The notes: generated by a model not told the origin, from the letters alone. A stretch of 64,000 nucleotides of DNA from Streptomyces sp. NRRL F-5123 (GCF_000721495.1 NZ_JOHY01000006.1:186001-250000); one strand, 5' to 3'. Shown: positions 34,745-42,972, counted from the first letter of the stretch. A program made the numbers and translations.

Positions 34745-37501
34745 CTACAGCAGCCCGTCCCACATCTGCTCGATGAGCACCGACCACCAGTTGTCGGGCG
34801 AGGCGATGGCCGCCGGGTCCTGCGCGGCCAGCTGCGCCTGGAAGTCCACCGTCCAGTGCCCGGCCTGCTCGGGCGTGAGCCCGATCCGCAGCCGCCACAT
34901 GCGCCCGAGCAGCGCCATGCAGCGGGCGAACTCCGGCAGGCTCGAATTCACGAACTGCGGTGCCGCGGGCGGCGACCCGGGCGGGCCCGCCTCCAGCGGC
35001 AGCGCCACGATCTGCGCGGTGCCGTACTGCACGCACAGCTGGCGCCCGAAGTCGTTGCCCATCACCAGGTACGAGCCCGCGTCCGCGACCGGCTGCACGC
35101 CGCGCCCCGCGGCCAGCTCGGCGAGCGTCGGCACCGGCTGGCCCGGCTGCGCCTGCGCCCAGAAGAACGGCCCGAAGTCGATCGGCAGCCCGGCCCACAT
35201 CAGGGTCTGGGCCACGATGTCGGGCACGCCCTGCCGCGAGACGGCGCGCTGGTCGAAGCGGAAGACGCCCTGCGGGCCGAACGCGCCCGCCAGCTCCTGC
35301 CCGATCACGTCGAGCCCGACCGGCGGCACCCGCAGCACCGTGTGCGCGTCGGGCATCGGCACCCGCTGCGGCTGCGGGCGGGCGGGCGCGCCGGCCACCT
35401 GGTGCAACTCGCCCTGGTGCGTCAGCAGGTGCTGGACGCCCTGGCGGCGGCTCGCGTGGTCCCGGCCGTAGGGGGCGGTGTGGCTGATCCGCACCTGGGG
35501 CCAGGTCTCCCGGATCATCCGTGTGCAGTAGCCGCCGGGCAGGTCGCAGGACTCCAGCTCGGTGTGCAGTTCGAGCACCTGCTCGGGCCGCACGCCCGCC
35601 GACCGCAGCTCGTGCAGGATCTGCCACTCCGGATGCGGGGTGCCCGGCGCCGAGCGCCGGATCATCTGCTGCTCGCTGCCGTCGGCGCCGCGGTAGCGCA
35701 GCACCGCCATGTAGCCGGGGCCCACCGTCGGCACCGCGGCGTTCGGCTGCGGATAGCCGTACGCGGGGGCGGGCGGCGGCGCGCCGGTGCCACCCGCGAC
35801 GTACGGGGCCGGGGGCGGCGGCGGGGTGCCGCCTCCGGCGGCGGGTCCGGCGAGCATGGTCGCGGCGTAGTGCGGGTCGTTGCTCGCGGGCGGCGGCGGG
35901 GGAGTGGCTGCCGCGCCGCCCCCCGCGTACGGCGGAGGCGGCGGCGGTGCGGACGGCCCCGCGGCGAAGGGCGCGGGCGTGCCCGCACCGGGTCCGGCGA
36001 GCATGGTCGCGGCGTAGTGCGGGTCGTTCGAGGCGGGCGGGGGCGTGCCGGTGCCGCCCGCGTACGGCGCGGGCGGGGGCGGCGGGGCGCCCTGGCCCAG
36101 CGGGGGAGGCGGCGGAGGCGCAGCCGAACCCCCTGCGTACGGCGCCGGGGGCGGCGGCGGGGTGCCCCCTCCGGCGGCGGGTCCGGCGAGCATCGTCGCG
36201 GCGTAGTGCGGGTCGTTCGAGGCGGGCGGCGGCGTGCCGGTGCCGCCCGCGTACGGTGACGGCGGGGGTGGCGTGCCCTGGCCCGCGTATTGCGGCGGGG
36301 GCGGCGTGCCCTGCCCGGCATAGGGCGCCGGGGGCGGTGTGCCCTGCGGCACGGACGGTGCGGACGGTGCGGACGGCCCGGGGGGAGCCGGAGGGGTGTG
36401 CCGGATCGGTGTGGCCTTGGCCGTTTCCATGCCCGCGATGTCCGCGGCGCCCTGCCCGCCGCCCCGCGCCGTCGGCGGGGGCAGCGGCACCGCGGGGCCG
36501 TCCGGCGCGGGGTAGGCGGAACCGCCCACGGTGTGCGGCACCCCGCCCTGGGCGGGCGGCGGTACCGGCGGCCCGGACTGCGCCGGGGGCGGCAGCGCCG
36601 GTCCGGACTGCGCCGGGGGCGGCAGCGTCGGCGGCAGCCCGCTGCCGGCGGGCAGCAGCTTTGTCCTGGCCTCGGAGGTCTCGGGAGCGGGCGGCGCGTC
36701 GGGGAGGTCCGCCCCGCTGATCGGCGGCGCGAAGACGGTCGCAGGCACGGGCACGGACTGGCCTTCGCCGGCGTCGCTGACCGTCTTGCCCGCCCAGCTC
36801 CCGCCGTCCTGCGGCTCCTGCGCTCCCTGCGGCTCGGGCGCCGGGTGCGCGGCCTGCGGCTGCTCCTGTGCGGGCACACCGGGCCGACGCACGTAGTCCA
36901 CGCCGCCTGACGGCTCCTCCGCCCCAGCGGCGGGGACCGCATCGGCGACGGGCCGCCGTGTGTAGTCGACGCCCCCGGAGGACGCCCCGGCAGGTTGCGC
37001 GGCAGCCCCTCCGCCGGATTCCCCCGCGGAGCCGGAGCCGGAGCTGGAGCCGGAGCCGGAGCCGGAGCCCGCACCAGCACCCGTACCCGTACTTGTACTC
37101 GACCCTCCGGCGGAGCCGGACCTGCGGTCGGGGATGCCCATCCGGTCGGCGGCCTCCTGGAGCCACTCCGGCGGACTCAGCAGGAAGGACGTCGCCTCCA
37201 GGTCGATGCGCTGCGGCGGCTCGGGCGCCGTGTCCTGCGGCATGGCGCCGTACTCCTCCTCGTAGCGGCGGATCAGCTCGCCGACCGGAAGCGGTGGCCA
37301 GAGCGTGGCCTCACCGCTGTCCCGGGCGATGACCACCCGCAGCTGCGAGCCGTCGTCCGCCGGGCCGTCCTCGCGTGGCTCCGCCCACACGACGAAGCCG
37401 AGGTCGAACTCCCTGACCCGGATCTCGCGGTGCTCGTACGGCGGCACATCGCCGTTGATCCACCGCTCGGCGCGCTCCTGCGCCTGCGCGAAAGTCACCA
37501 T
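34745..37501 (-). CDS. Multidomain YrhB/Imm35-like, Pro-rich linker, deaminase-like and SUKH-4 protein
   Basis: A 918-residue soluble protein. Residues 1-105 resemble the YrhB/Imm35 immunity domain ('RVREFDLGFVVWAEP', 'PVGELIRRYEEEYG'). About 130-590 is Gly/Ser- then Pro-rich, with 'GGVDY(T/V)RRP' twice and 'NDPHYAATMLAGP' three times (near 424, 490 and 540). About 600-740 resembles an XOO_2897-type nucleic-acid deaminase: H-P-E ('PHPEWQILHEL', near 622) and paired Cys in 'ELESCDLPGGYC' (near 648-655) would hold zinc. The last 160 residues match SUKH-4 immunity proteins ('VMGNDFG', 'WWSVLIEQMWDGLL'). No signal peptide or membrane segment. It starts 7 nt after the WHH-SUKH gene, so both form an operon. 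Domain calls are by pattern and need profile searches. Confidence 0.8.
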   Translation of the reverse strand: MVTFAQAQERAERWINGDVPPYEHREIRVREFDLGFVVWAEPREDGPADDGSQLRVVIARDSGEATLWPPLPVGELIRRYEEEYGAMPQDTAPEPPQRIDLEATSFLLSPPEWLQEAADRMGIPDRRSGSAGGSSTSTGTGAGAGSGSGSGSSSGSGSAGESGGGAAAQPAGASSGGVDYTRRPVADAVPAAGAEEPSGGVDYVRRPGVPAQEQPQAAHPAPEPQGAQEPQDGGSWAGKTVSDAGEGQSVPVPATVFAPPISGADLPDAPPAPETSEARTKLLPAGSGLPPTLPPPAQSGPALPPPAQSGPPVPPPAQGGVPHTVGGSAYPAPDGPAVPLPPPTARGGGQGAADIAGMETAKATPIRHTPPAPPGPSAPSAPSVPQGTPPPAPYAGQGTPPPPQYAGQGTPPPPSPYAGGTGTPPPASNDPHYAATMLAGPAAGGGTPPPPPAPYAGGSAAPPPPPPLGQGAPPPPPAPYAGGTGTPPPASNDPHYAATMLAGPGAGTPAPFAAGPSAPPPPPPYAGGGAAATPPPPPASNDPHYAATMLAGPAAGGGTPPPPPAPYVAGGTGAPPPAPAYGYPQPNAAVPTVGPGYMAVLRYRGADGSEQQMIRRSAPGTPHPEWQILHELRSAGVRPEQVLELHTELESCDLPGGYCTRMIRETWPQVRISHTAPYGRDHASRRQGVQHLLTHQGELHQVAGAPARPQPQRVPMPDAHTVLRVPPVGLDVIGQELAGAFGPQGVFRFDQRAVSRQGVPDIVAQTLMWAGLPIDFGPFFWAQAQPGQPVPTLAELAAGRGVQPVADAGSYLVMGNDFGRQLCVQYGTAQIVALPLEAGPPGSPPAAPQFVNSSLPEFARCMALLGRMWRLRIGLTPEQAGHWTVDFQAQLAAQDPAAIASPDNWWSVLIEQMWDGLL
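35849..36230. repeat. Coding direct repeats within the Pro-rich linker
   Basis: Three near-identical stretches of about 38 nt start near 35849, 35994 and 36180, each encoding NDPHYAATMLAGP. They are separated by Pro/Ala/Gly-coding DNA, so the whole segment could expand or shrink by recombination. Confidence 0.8.
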
Positions 37502-37508
37502 GGCCGGC

Positions 37509-38522
37509 TCACTCCTCCACCTGGACGGCGGTGGCGAAGCCGCCGTCCACCATCAGATTCGCCACCGTCGCCAGCTCCGGCGGATTGCCCGCGAGGCGCA
37601 GCAGGAACGCGTCGATCGACTCGCCGCAGGGCAGCAGCAGCTCGGCGACCCGGTCGGCAGGGGAGTCCCAGCCGTCTCCGTCCCGCGCGTCGTCGTAGGC
37701 GCAGAACCACATCGTGCCGGTGTCCCGGCCCTTCACCTTCACCGCGAGCAGCCCGCCCTGGACGTAGCCGACGGCCAGGTAGTCCTTGGTCAGGTGGTCG
37801 CGCAGGCACTTGTTGACGTACACCAGGTCGTTGACCGCCGCGGCGTCGCGCACGGTGAAGAACGGCTGGTCGATCAGCAGCCCGAGGTCCGGGTCGAGGG
37901 CCACCCCGCGCGGCGCGCAGCCGCCCGCAGCCTTCAGGAAGGCCCGGTAGGAGCCCGGCAGCCGGTAGCCCAGCTCCTCCTCGACGTCCCGCACCTGCGC
38001 CTCGGTGACCGCGACGGCGTCGATGGGCAGTTCGAAGTGCACCGGCCGGGTCTCCTGCAGCGGGCGGGTGCCGCGTTTGGTGTGGTCGGCGACGGACCTC
38101 GCGAGCCCGCCGTGGTGCCGCAGGAGCGCCTTGACCTCGGCGGGGACCAGCTCCAGGCGCCGGGTGCCCGCCACGTGGTGCCACGTCCAGCCGTGCGGGG
38201 TGGCCACCGGGGGCAGGCTGGCCCACAGCTCGTGGCCCGCGGCGTGCAGCGCGGCGTTCGCCGACACGTAGTCCGTCAGCCGCAGCTCGTCGATGCCGAA
38301 GCCTTCGGGCGGCTCGGCTATCTCGGCCGCGGCACGGGCGAACGGCGAGAAGTCCGGGTGCCCTTCGGTGTCCACCCACACGCCCTGCGGGTAGCGCGCC
38401 GCGCGCACCGGGTCGGGGAAGTGCACGGCCTGGCCCGCGTAGGCCACATTGGGCGGCGCGGTCCGGGACTCCGCGCCGGAGCCGGGGGGCGCCGCCCCCA
38501 GCCCTTGCCGACCTGTCGTCAT
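37509..38522 (-). CDS. WHH-type HNH nuclease domain fused to a SUKH (SMI1/KNR4) immunity domain
   Basis: A 337-residue protein. Residues 30-140 follow the WHH branch of HNH/EndoVII toxins: 'FPDPVRAARYPQGVWVD...GHPDFSPFA', 'DYVSANAALHAAG', then 'WTWHH' (W114-H115-H116) and 'LELVPAEVKALLRHHGG'. In the family the last block reads L-V-P-x3-H-x4-H-x-G-G; here the first His is Lys131, while His136 remains. Residues 155-320 are an SMI1/KNR4 fold ('VRDVEEELGYRLPGSYRAFLKAAGG', 'CAYDDARDGDGWDSPADRVAELL'), a typical nuclease antidote. No signal peptide. ATG at 38522 is preceded by GGGGGCA; an upstream in-frame start adds 12 residues. Confidence 0.82.
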   Translation of the reverse strand: MTTGRQGLGAAPPGSGAESRTAPPNVAYAGQAVHFPDPVRAARYPQGVWVDTEGHPDFSPFARAAAEIAEPPEGFGIDELRLTDYVSANAALHAAGHELWASLPPVATPHGWTWHHVAGTRRLELVPAEVKALLRHHGGLARSVADHTKRGTRPLQETRPVHFELPIDAVAVTEAQVRDVEEELGYRLPGSYRAFLKAAGGCAPRGVALDPDLGLLIDQPFFTVRDAAAVNDLVYVNKCLRDHLTKDYLAVGYVQGGLLAVKVKGRDTGTMWFCAYDDARDGDGWDSPADRVAELLLPCGESIDAFLLRLAGNPPELATVANLMVDGGFATAVQVEE

Positions 38523-38674
38523 GACTGCTGCCCCCTGGTGCGTACGGCTGATGACCACAGCCTAGGGCCTGCGGCATGCCCGTTGACCGGCCAGTCGCCC
38601 GGTTGTGGACAACTCGTGAACCGCCCCGGCCACCGTGCCGACCGCCGCGCGCCGCCGCCGGCTCCGCGCCGGCC

Positions 38675-39409
38675 TCAGCTGCCCTTCGCGGCGTCGCGCA
38701 GCTTGGCCGCCTGCTTGACCGGAATCGATGTGCGCAGCTGGGCGGGCTTGTGGTCGGCCCGCACCGTCTCGTACGCCTCCGTGGTGTCCCCCACCCGCAC
38801 GACCGTCACCAGCACCTCGCTCGTCGCGCCCTTGGTGGTCTCACCGATCACGTACGCGACGCGCTGGTCGCCCAGCCCCGCGTCGGCCGCCGCGGGGCGC
38901 ACGGTGAAGTGGGAGGTGACGCCGCCGCGCACCACGGAGTAGGAGTGGCAGGCGGTGACGGCCGTTGTCAGGTCGTCCAGCACCTTGGCCGCGTCGCCCT
39001 TCTTGTAGGACGCGATGACGCTCAGCGAGATCGCCTTGGCGCCCTTGTCCTTGCCGGCGTCCGTGGTGTCGGTGACCATCGCGCCGGTGTACACCTGCCG
39101 CCGGTACTTGGGCTGGCTGGTCCACTGGTCCACGATCGGCTGGCAGGCGGCGGTGTCGGCCTTCTGCGCGTCCCCGAGCAGCTGCTGCTTGGTGCCCGCG
39201 GGCAGCACCTGCACGTGCGGGACGTCCGTCGAGGTGAGCAGCGCCGCGGTGAGGTTCGTCGTGCTCACCACGCCCTTCGCCACGTTCGGGGCGTCCTTGC
39301 CGTCGTCGCCGCTCCCGCAGCCCGCCACGAGCACGAGGACGGGCAGCAGCGCGGCCGCGGCCACGGCGCGGCTACCGGCCGGTAGGCGATGGTCTGCACG
39401 GATCGGCAT
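38675..39409 (-). CDS. Secreted lipoprotein, paralogue A
   Basis: A 244-residue protein. Signal peptide with lipobox 'LVAGC' (Cys about 31) predicts a lipid anchor on the outer face of the membrane. The mature part has two Cys ('AACQPI', 'VTACHSY') and a 'TTNLTAALLTSTDVPHVQVLP' segment shared in pattern with the next gene. The fold resembles sensor-like 'LppX/DUF'-type streptomycete lipoproteins, but I do not recognise a named family. Same strand and 232 nt downstream of paralogue B. Confidence 0.75.
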   Translation of the reverse strand: MPIRADHRLPAGSRAVAAAALLPVLVLVAGCGSGDDGKDAPNVAKGVVSTTNLTAALLTSTDVPHVQVLPAGTKQQLLGDAQKADTAACQPIVDQWTSQPKYRRQVYTGAMVTDTTDAGKDKGAKAISLSVIASYKKGDAAKVLDDLTTAVTACHSYSVVRGGVTSHFTVRPAAADAGLGDQRVAYVIGETTKGATSEVLVTVVRVGDTTEAYETVRADHKPAQLRTSIPVKQAAKLRDAAKGS

Positions 39410-39641
39410 CGATGCGTTCCCCTGGTGTCGTTTCGGCAGGGCCCGCGCGGCACATCTCCCCGTCCCGGGGGCGGCCTCCCGCGGGCGTCGGCCCGTTGCC
39501 GCGCGACTCTACGGCAACGGGCCCGGCACCTCCCCTGTGGGGCTGCTCACACCGCACCGCACGGCGGACGGTCCGCAGCCCCGCGACGGTCGTACCGCTG
39601 CCCGTACCGCAGCCCCGGCACGGTCGTCGTGCGCACCCCGG

Positions 39642-40367
39642 TCACTTGCGGGCCGCGAGCGCCTTCTTCAGCTTCTCGGCCTGCTTGCGCTCCGCGTCGA
39701 CGGGCAGCGGGCCCGCGCCGCCCGCCGACTTCACCGACACGTACATCGTCACCGTGTCGCCGGTCTGCACCACGGACAGCAGTGCGGCGCCGGCCTTCTT
39801 GTCGGCCGTGTCGTTCATGATCCAGGACACCGCCTTGTCGCCGACCGGCACGGCCGGGCCCTTGGCGACCGTGAAGGGCGTCCTGGCCCCGGAGCTGTCG
39901 GTCGCGGTGAAGGCGGTGCAGCCCGCCAGCGCGGTCTTCAGCTCCGCCATGACCTTGTCGGCGTCACCGGGCGCGTGGCTGGCCACCAGCATCTGGTTGA
40001 TGATCTCGGGAGTCGTGCCGGTCTTCGCCGTGGTCTTGGCGAAGGCCGCGCCGACGAAGGCCATCCGGTGGATCTTGGGATTGCTGCTCGTGACGTCGGC
40101 GAGCGGCTGGCAGACCGGCTTGTCGGCGGTGAGCGTCGAGGTGTCGGACGTGTCAGCGGTCTGCGAGGGCTGAACGGTCCAGCCGGGCAGGTCGGTATCG
40201 GTGATGAGCGCCTTGCTGAGCTGGTCCGTGGTCAGCGGCGCCTTGCCGCTGAGGACGTTCGGCGACTTGGAGTCGGGCTTGGGGGAGTCGTCGCCCGAGG
40301 AGCAGGCGGCGGCGAGCAGCAGCGCGGGCAGCGCGGCCGCGACGAGGCGGAGCCGGGTGGTGTGCAT
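39642..40367 (-). CDS. Secreted lipoprotein, paralogue B
   Basis: A 241-residue lipoprotein with signal 'LRLVAAALPALLLAAAC' and lipobox 'LAAAC'. The mature region aligns by eye with paralogue A: 'LTTDQLSKALITDTDLPGWTVQP', 'VCQPLADVTSSNPKIHRMAFVGAAF', and a C-terminal 'GDTVTMYVSVKS'. Two Cys match those in paralogue A, so a disulfide is likely. I chose the ATG at 40367; AGGA lies 11 nt upstream. Function unknown; possible ligand-binding or sensing protein. Confidence 0.75.
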   Translation of the reverse strand: MHTTRLRLVAAALPALLLAAACSSGDDSPKPDSKSPNVLSGKAPLTTDQLSKALITDTDLPGWTVQPSQTADTSDTSTLTADKPVCQPLADVTSSNPKIHRMAFVGAAFAKTTAKTGTTPEIINQMLVASHAPGDADKVMAELKTALAGCTAFTATDSSGARTPFTVAKGPAVPVGDKAVSWIMNDTADKKAGAALLSVVQTGDTVTMYVSVKSAGGAGPLPVDAERKQAEKLKKALAARK

Positions 40368-40790
40368 GGGGGTCACATTCCTGGTTCGGCGGCGGTGTGG
40401 GGGGACCCGCTGAGACGGGCCGACTGCTGATCCTCCCCGCCCTTCCTGTGCCGCGTCCATGCCGCGTCGGTCCGGGGCCCCTCCCGCGGCCGCCGAACGC
40501 CCCCGCCGTGCGCGGACCGTAACCGTCCGTGCCCCGCGCGCGGCCGCGTGACACCTGCGACGCGCCGGCCGTTCGGGCGGTGCGCCGTCCTCCAGTTGTG
40601 ACGTTCGTATGTTCGCCGTGTACGCACTGTGCCTGCTGTGCCGGAATTCGGACACCGGACGGTGACATGCCCCACACACAATGAGCGCGCCGACGTGTTC
40701 GCTTCCCCATCCCGCGACCCGTTTGGCAGTCTGATCGGCATACGGGGGAACGCCTGCTCGCGCGGGCGGACGGAGGGACGCACGCAGAAC
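40368..40790. other. 423-nt divergent spacer before the YwqJ-type deaminase gene
   Basis: No gene is convincing here. An upstream in-frame ATG at 40629 would add 54 residues of non-conserved, Cys/Arg-rich sequence and was not used. The middle (40600-40720) is less GC-rich than its flanks and probably holds promoters for both directions, but no clear hexamer pair was found. GGAGGG (40772-40777) is 13-14 nt before the ATG, long for a ribosome site. Confidence 0.5.
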
Positions 40791-41297
40791 ATGACAACTC
40801 ATTTCCTGGCGACGGGAGCTGCGGACCCCAGGCTGAACTGGGGCGCGCCGCGGCTCCCGGACGGCCCGCCGCGGCTGCGGCACCGAAGGGACGGCATCCT
40901 GCCCGCGATCGCGGCCGCGCTGTCCATCCGCGACGAGGTACTCACGTGCACCGGCGCCAAGGGCGACCAGCCGCCCGTCCTGCATCCGATCGTGCAGGAG
41001 TTCCTGGACGCGCTGCCCGCGACGCAGCGTGAGCGCTTCACCGGGCGCTGCGCGGAACCGGTGCTGATCTCCCGCCACCTCGCGGCCGTCGAGGCGCAGC
41101 GCGGCAAGCGTGCCGCGCGCCGCCCGCTGACGCAGGGTGAGGCGCGCAAGGCGCTGCGCGGCGCGAAACTGACGGCCCGCCGGATACGCGAGGACGGCGA
41201 CCCGGCGCACGGCACGTACGCACCGCCCTGCCGCTCCTGCACCCCGCTGCTCGCGCACTTCGGCGTGCAGGCCGTCGACCCGGCAGAGGGGGCATGA
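40791..41297 (+). CDS. YwqJ-type nucleic-acid deaminase (toxin-like)
   Basis: A 168-residue soluble protein. The zinc and catalytic residues of the YwqJ deaminase family are present: C87-A-E89 in 'FTGRCAEPVLISRHL' and 'APPCRSC' (C147 and C150), with 'AKLTARRIREDGDPAHGTY' between. The N-terminal 60 residues are basic and Pro-rich. No signal peptide, pre-toxin or membrane region is seen. The stop overlaps the start of the SUKH-3 gene by ATGA, a toxin/antidote layout. Known members are polymorphic toxins that deaminate bases; activity here is inferred. An alternative is a housekeeping deaminase with a SUKH partner. Confidence 0.85.
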   Translation: MTTHFLATGAADPRLNWGAPRLPDGPPRLRHRRDGILPAIAAALSIRDEVLTCTGAKGDQPPVLHPIVQEFLDALPATQRERFTGRCAEPVLISRHLAAVEAQRGKRAARRPLTQGEARKALRGAKLTARRIREDGDPAHGTYAPPCRSCTPLLAHFGVQAVDPAEGA

Positions 41298-41878
41298 CGC
41301 CCCCGATGGCAGCGAGCGCACGCTTCCCCGCCGCCGTCGATGCCGCGCTGCGGGCCGGCGGCTGGCAGCCCGGGCGGTGGGACATCAAGCAGGCCGAGGA
41401 GTGGGCGGACCTGCTGCGCGGCCATGTGTCGCCCGGCGGCCACCGGCACTGCGTCTTCCCCGCCGCCGTCGAGGCCTGGGCGGAGTTCGGCGGGCTGGCC
41501 TTCCCCGCGGCCGCGGGTCCCGGGCAGCACACCGCGCCCACCGCGGTGACCGTGGACCCGATGCGCGGCCTGCACATGGCCCGTACCTTCGGCGACCTGG
41601 GCCGCGCGCTGGAGACCGAGGTCAGCCCGCTCGGCGAGGAGCCCGGCACCGGAGCCCTGCTGGCCATCGACGCCGAGGGCCGGGTCTACGGCATCGACCA
41701 CGCCGGGGACTGGTACGCCGGCCCCGACATCGACCTCGCGCTGGCCGTCCTGATCGGCGGCGGCCGCACCGTGCGCCTGACGCTCGCGGCGTCGGGCGCG
41801 TCCGGCGCGTCCGCTGCGGGCAGCCCGGGTGGTACGGACGCCGGCCCGTACGACGCCGCGGAGCCCGGGCGCCCCTGA
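41294..41878 (+). CDS. SUKH-3 family immunity protein
   Basis: A 194-residue protein. 'FPAAVDAALRAGGWQPGR', 'PAAVEAWAEFGGLAFP' and 'VYGIDHAGDWYAGPDIDLALAVLIGGGR' match the SUKH-3 pattern (N-terminal helix, 'F-P..v..fL..fGGL', and a 'W..G...eaL..Li.G' end). The last 40 residues are Gly/Ala-rich and unlikely to fold. Translationally coupled to the YwqJ-type deaminase by a 4-nt overlap. The likely job is to bind and neutralise that protein (inference). Confidence 0.85.
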   Translation: MTPPMAASARFPAAVDAALRAGGWQPGRWDIKQAEEWADLLRGHVSPGGHRHCVFPAAVEAWAEFGGLAFPAAAGPGQHTAPTAVTVDPMRGLHMARTFGDLGRALETEVSPLGEEPGTGALLAIDAEGRVYGIDHAGDWYAGPDIDLALAVLIGGGRTVRLTLAASGASGASAAGSPGGTDAGPYDAAEPGRP

Positions 41879-42183
41879 GGCCGTCCGGGCGTACCCCGGA
41901 GCCGCTGCTCTGCACTTCGGCGCGACCGCCCCCGACCGCGGGATGACCCGGAGCGGTGGGACCCCTAGGGGGCGGTACCTACTTTTGGCATGGACCGGTT
42001 CCTTCCGCCGGATGACGTCTGCGTCCCGGCGGTTCCCTACGGTCGTAGGGCGGGGTGGGGATAGCCCCACCAGCAAGACGGAGACCTCCCCCAATGTGCG
42101 GCGGAACGGCCTCCGGCAGGCTGATGGACATCACGACATCACGACATCACGACAGCCCGACACACGACGACGCAGGAGTAACA
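41879..42183 (+). other. 305-nt leader of the ABC transporter operon
   Basis: Contains two dyads (42037-42052 and 42056-42073) and a three-copy 8-bp repeat ATCACGAC (42130-42153). No gene is seen. AGGAG just before 42184 is the ribosome site. Confidence 0.6.
42037..42052 (+). promoter_or_regulatory. Palindromic operator candidate upstream of the ABC transporter
   Basis: CCCTACGGTCGTAGGG, a perfect 6-bp inverted repeat around 4 nt. A few bases downstream, GGTGGGG-ATAG-CCCCACC (42056-42073) forms a 7-bp hairpin. The first fits a dimeric regulator site; the second could be a leader hairpin. Confidence 0.55.
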
Positions 42184-42972
42184 GTGACAACGGCAGTGAC
42201 GATTCCCAGGTCCGGGGGCAACGGAGAACGTTCGGCTGTTGCCGCTGCGGGTCGTTCGGTGACGAAGGCGTACGGCGCGGGCGAGACCCGGGTCGTGGCC
42301 CTGGACACGGTCGACGTGGACATCGCCCGCGGCAAGTTCACCGCGATCATGGGCCCCTCGGGCTCCGGCAAGTCCACCCTCATGCACTGCCTCGCGGGCC
42401 TCGACACGGTCACCTCCGGGCGGATCTGGGTCGGCGACAGCGAGATCACCGGCATGAAGGACAAGAAGCTCACCCAGCTGCGGCGGGACAAGATCGGCTT
42501 CATCTTCCAGTCCTTCAACCTGCTGCCGACCCTCAACGCGGCGGAGAACATCACGCTGCCGATGGACATCGCCGGCCGCAAGGTCGACCGCGAGTGGTTC
42601 GACCGGGTCGTGGAGACGGTGGGCCTGGCCGGCCGGCTCAAGCACCGCCCGACCCAGCTGTCCGGCGGCCAGCAGCAGCGCGTGGCCGTCGCCCGCGCGC
42701 TGGCCGCCCGCCCCGAGATCATCTTCGGCGACGAGCCGACCGGAAACCTCGACTCGCGGGCCGGGGCCGAGGTCCTCGGCTTCCTGCGCCGCTCGGTCGA
42801 CGACCTCGGCCAGACCATCGTGATGGTCACCCACGACCCGGTCGCCGCCTCCTACGCCGACCGCGTCCTCTACCTCGCCGACGGCCGCATCGTCGACGAG
42901 ATGGCCAACCCGACCGCCGACTCCGTGCTGGAGCGCATGAAGTCCTTCGACGGCCGCGGGAGGACGTCGTGA
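42184..42972 (+). CDS. ABC transporter ATP-binding protein (MacB/LolD type)
   Basis: A 262-residue ATPase. Walker A 'MGPSGSGKSTLMHCLAGLD', Q loop 'FIFQSFNLLPTLNAAENI', signature 'QLSGGQQQRVAVARAL', Walker B 'IIFGDEPTGNLDS' and switch 'VTHDP' are complete. The 'LLPTL.A.EN..LP' stretch is typical of the MacB/LolD subfamily that partners FtsX-like permeases. GTG at 42184 is 5 nt from AGGAG. The stop overlaps the permease start (GTGA). Substrate unknown; such pairs in streptomycetes export or extract lipophilic compounds or antimicrobial peptides. Confidence 0.95.
   Translation: MTTAVTIPRSGGNGERSAVAAAGRSVTKAYGAGETRVVALDTVDVDIARGKFTAIMGPSGSGKSTLMHCLAGLDTVTSGRIWVGDSEITGMKDKKLTQLRRDKIGFIFQSFNLLPTLNAAENITLPMDIAGRKVDREWFDRVVETVGLAGRLKHRPTQLSGGQQQRVAVARALAARPEIIFGDEPTGNLDSRAGAEVLGFLRRSVDDLGQTIVMVTHDPVAASYADRVLYLADGRIVDEMANPTADSVLERMKSFDGRGRTS

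Noticed and set aside
34745..41878. Prophage or integrative element carrying the toxin-like genes
   Set aside because: No integrase, transposase, direct-repeat ends or tRNA junction; flanking genes are core and base composition is unchanged by eye.
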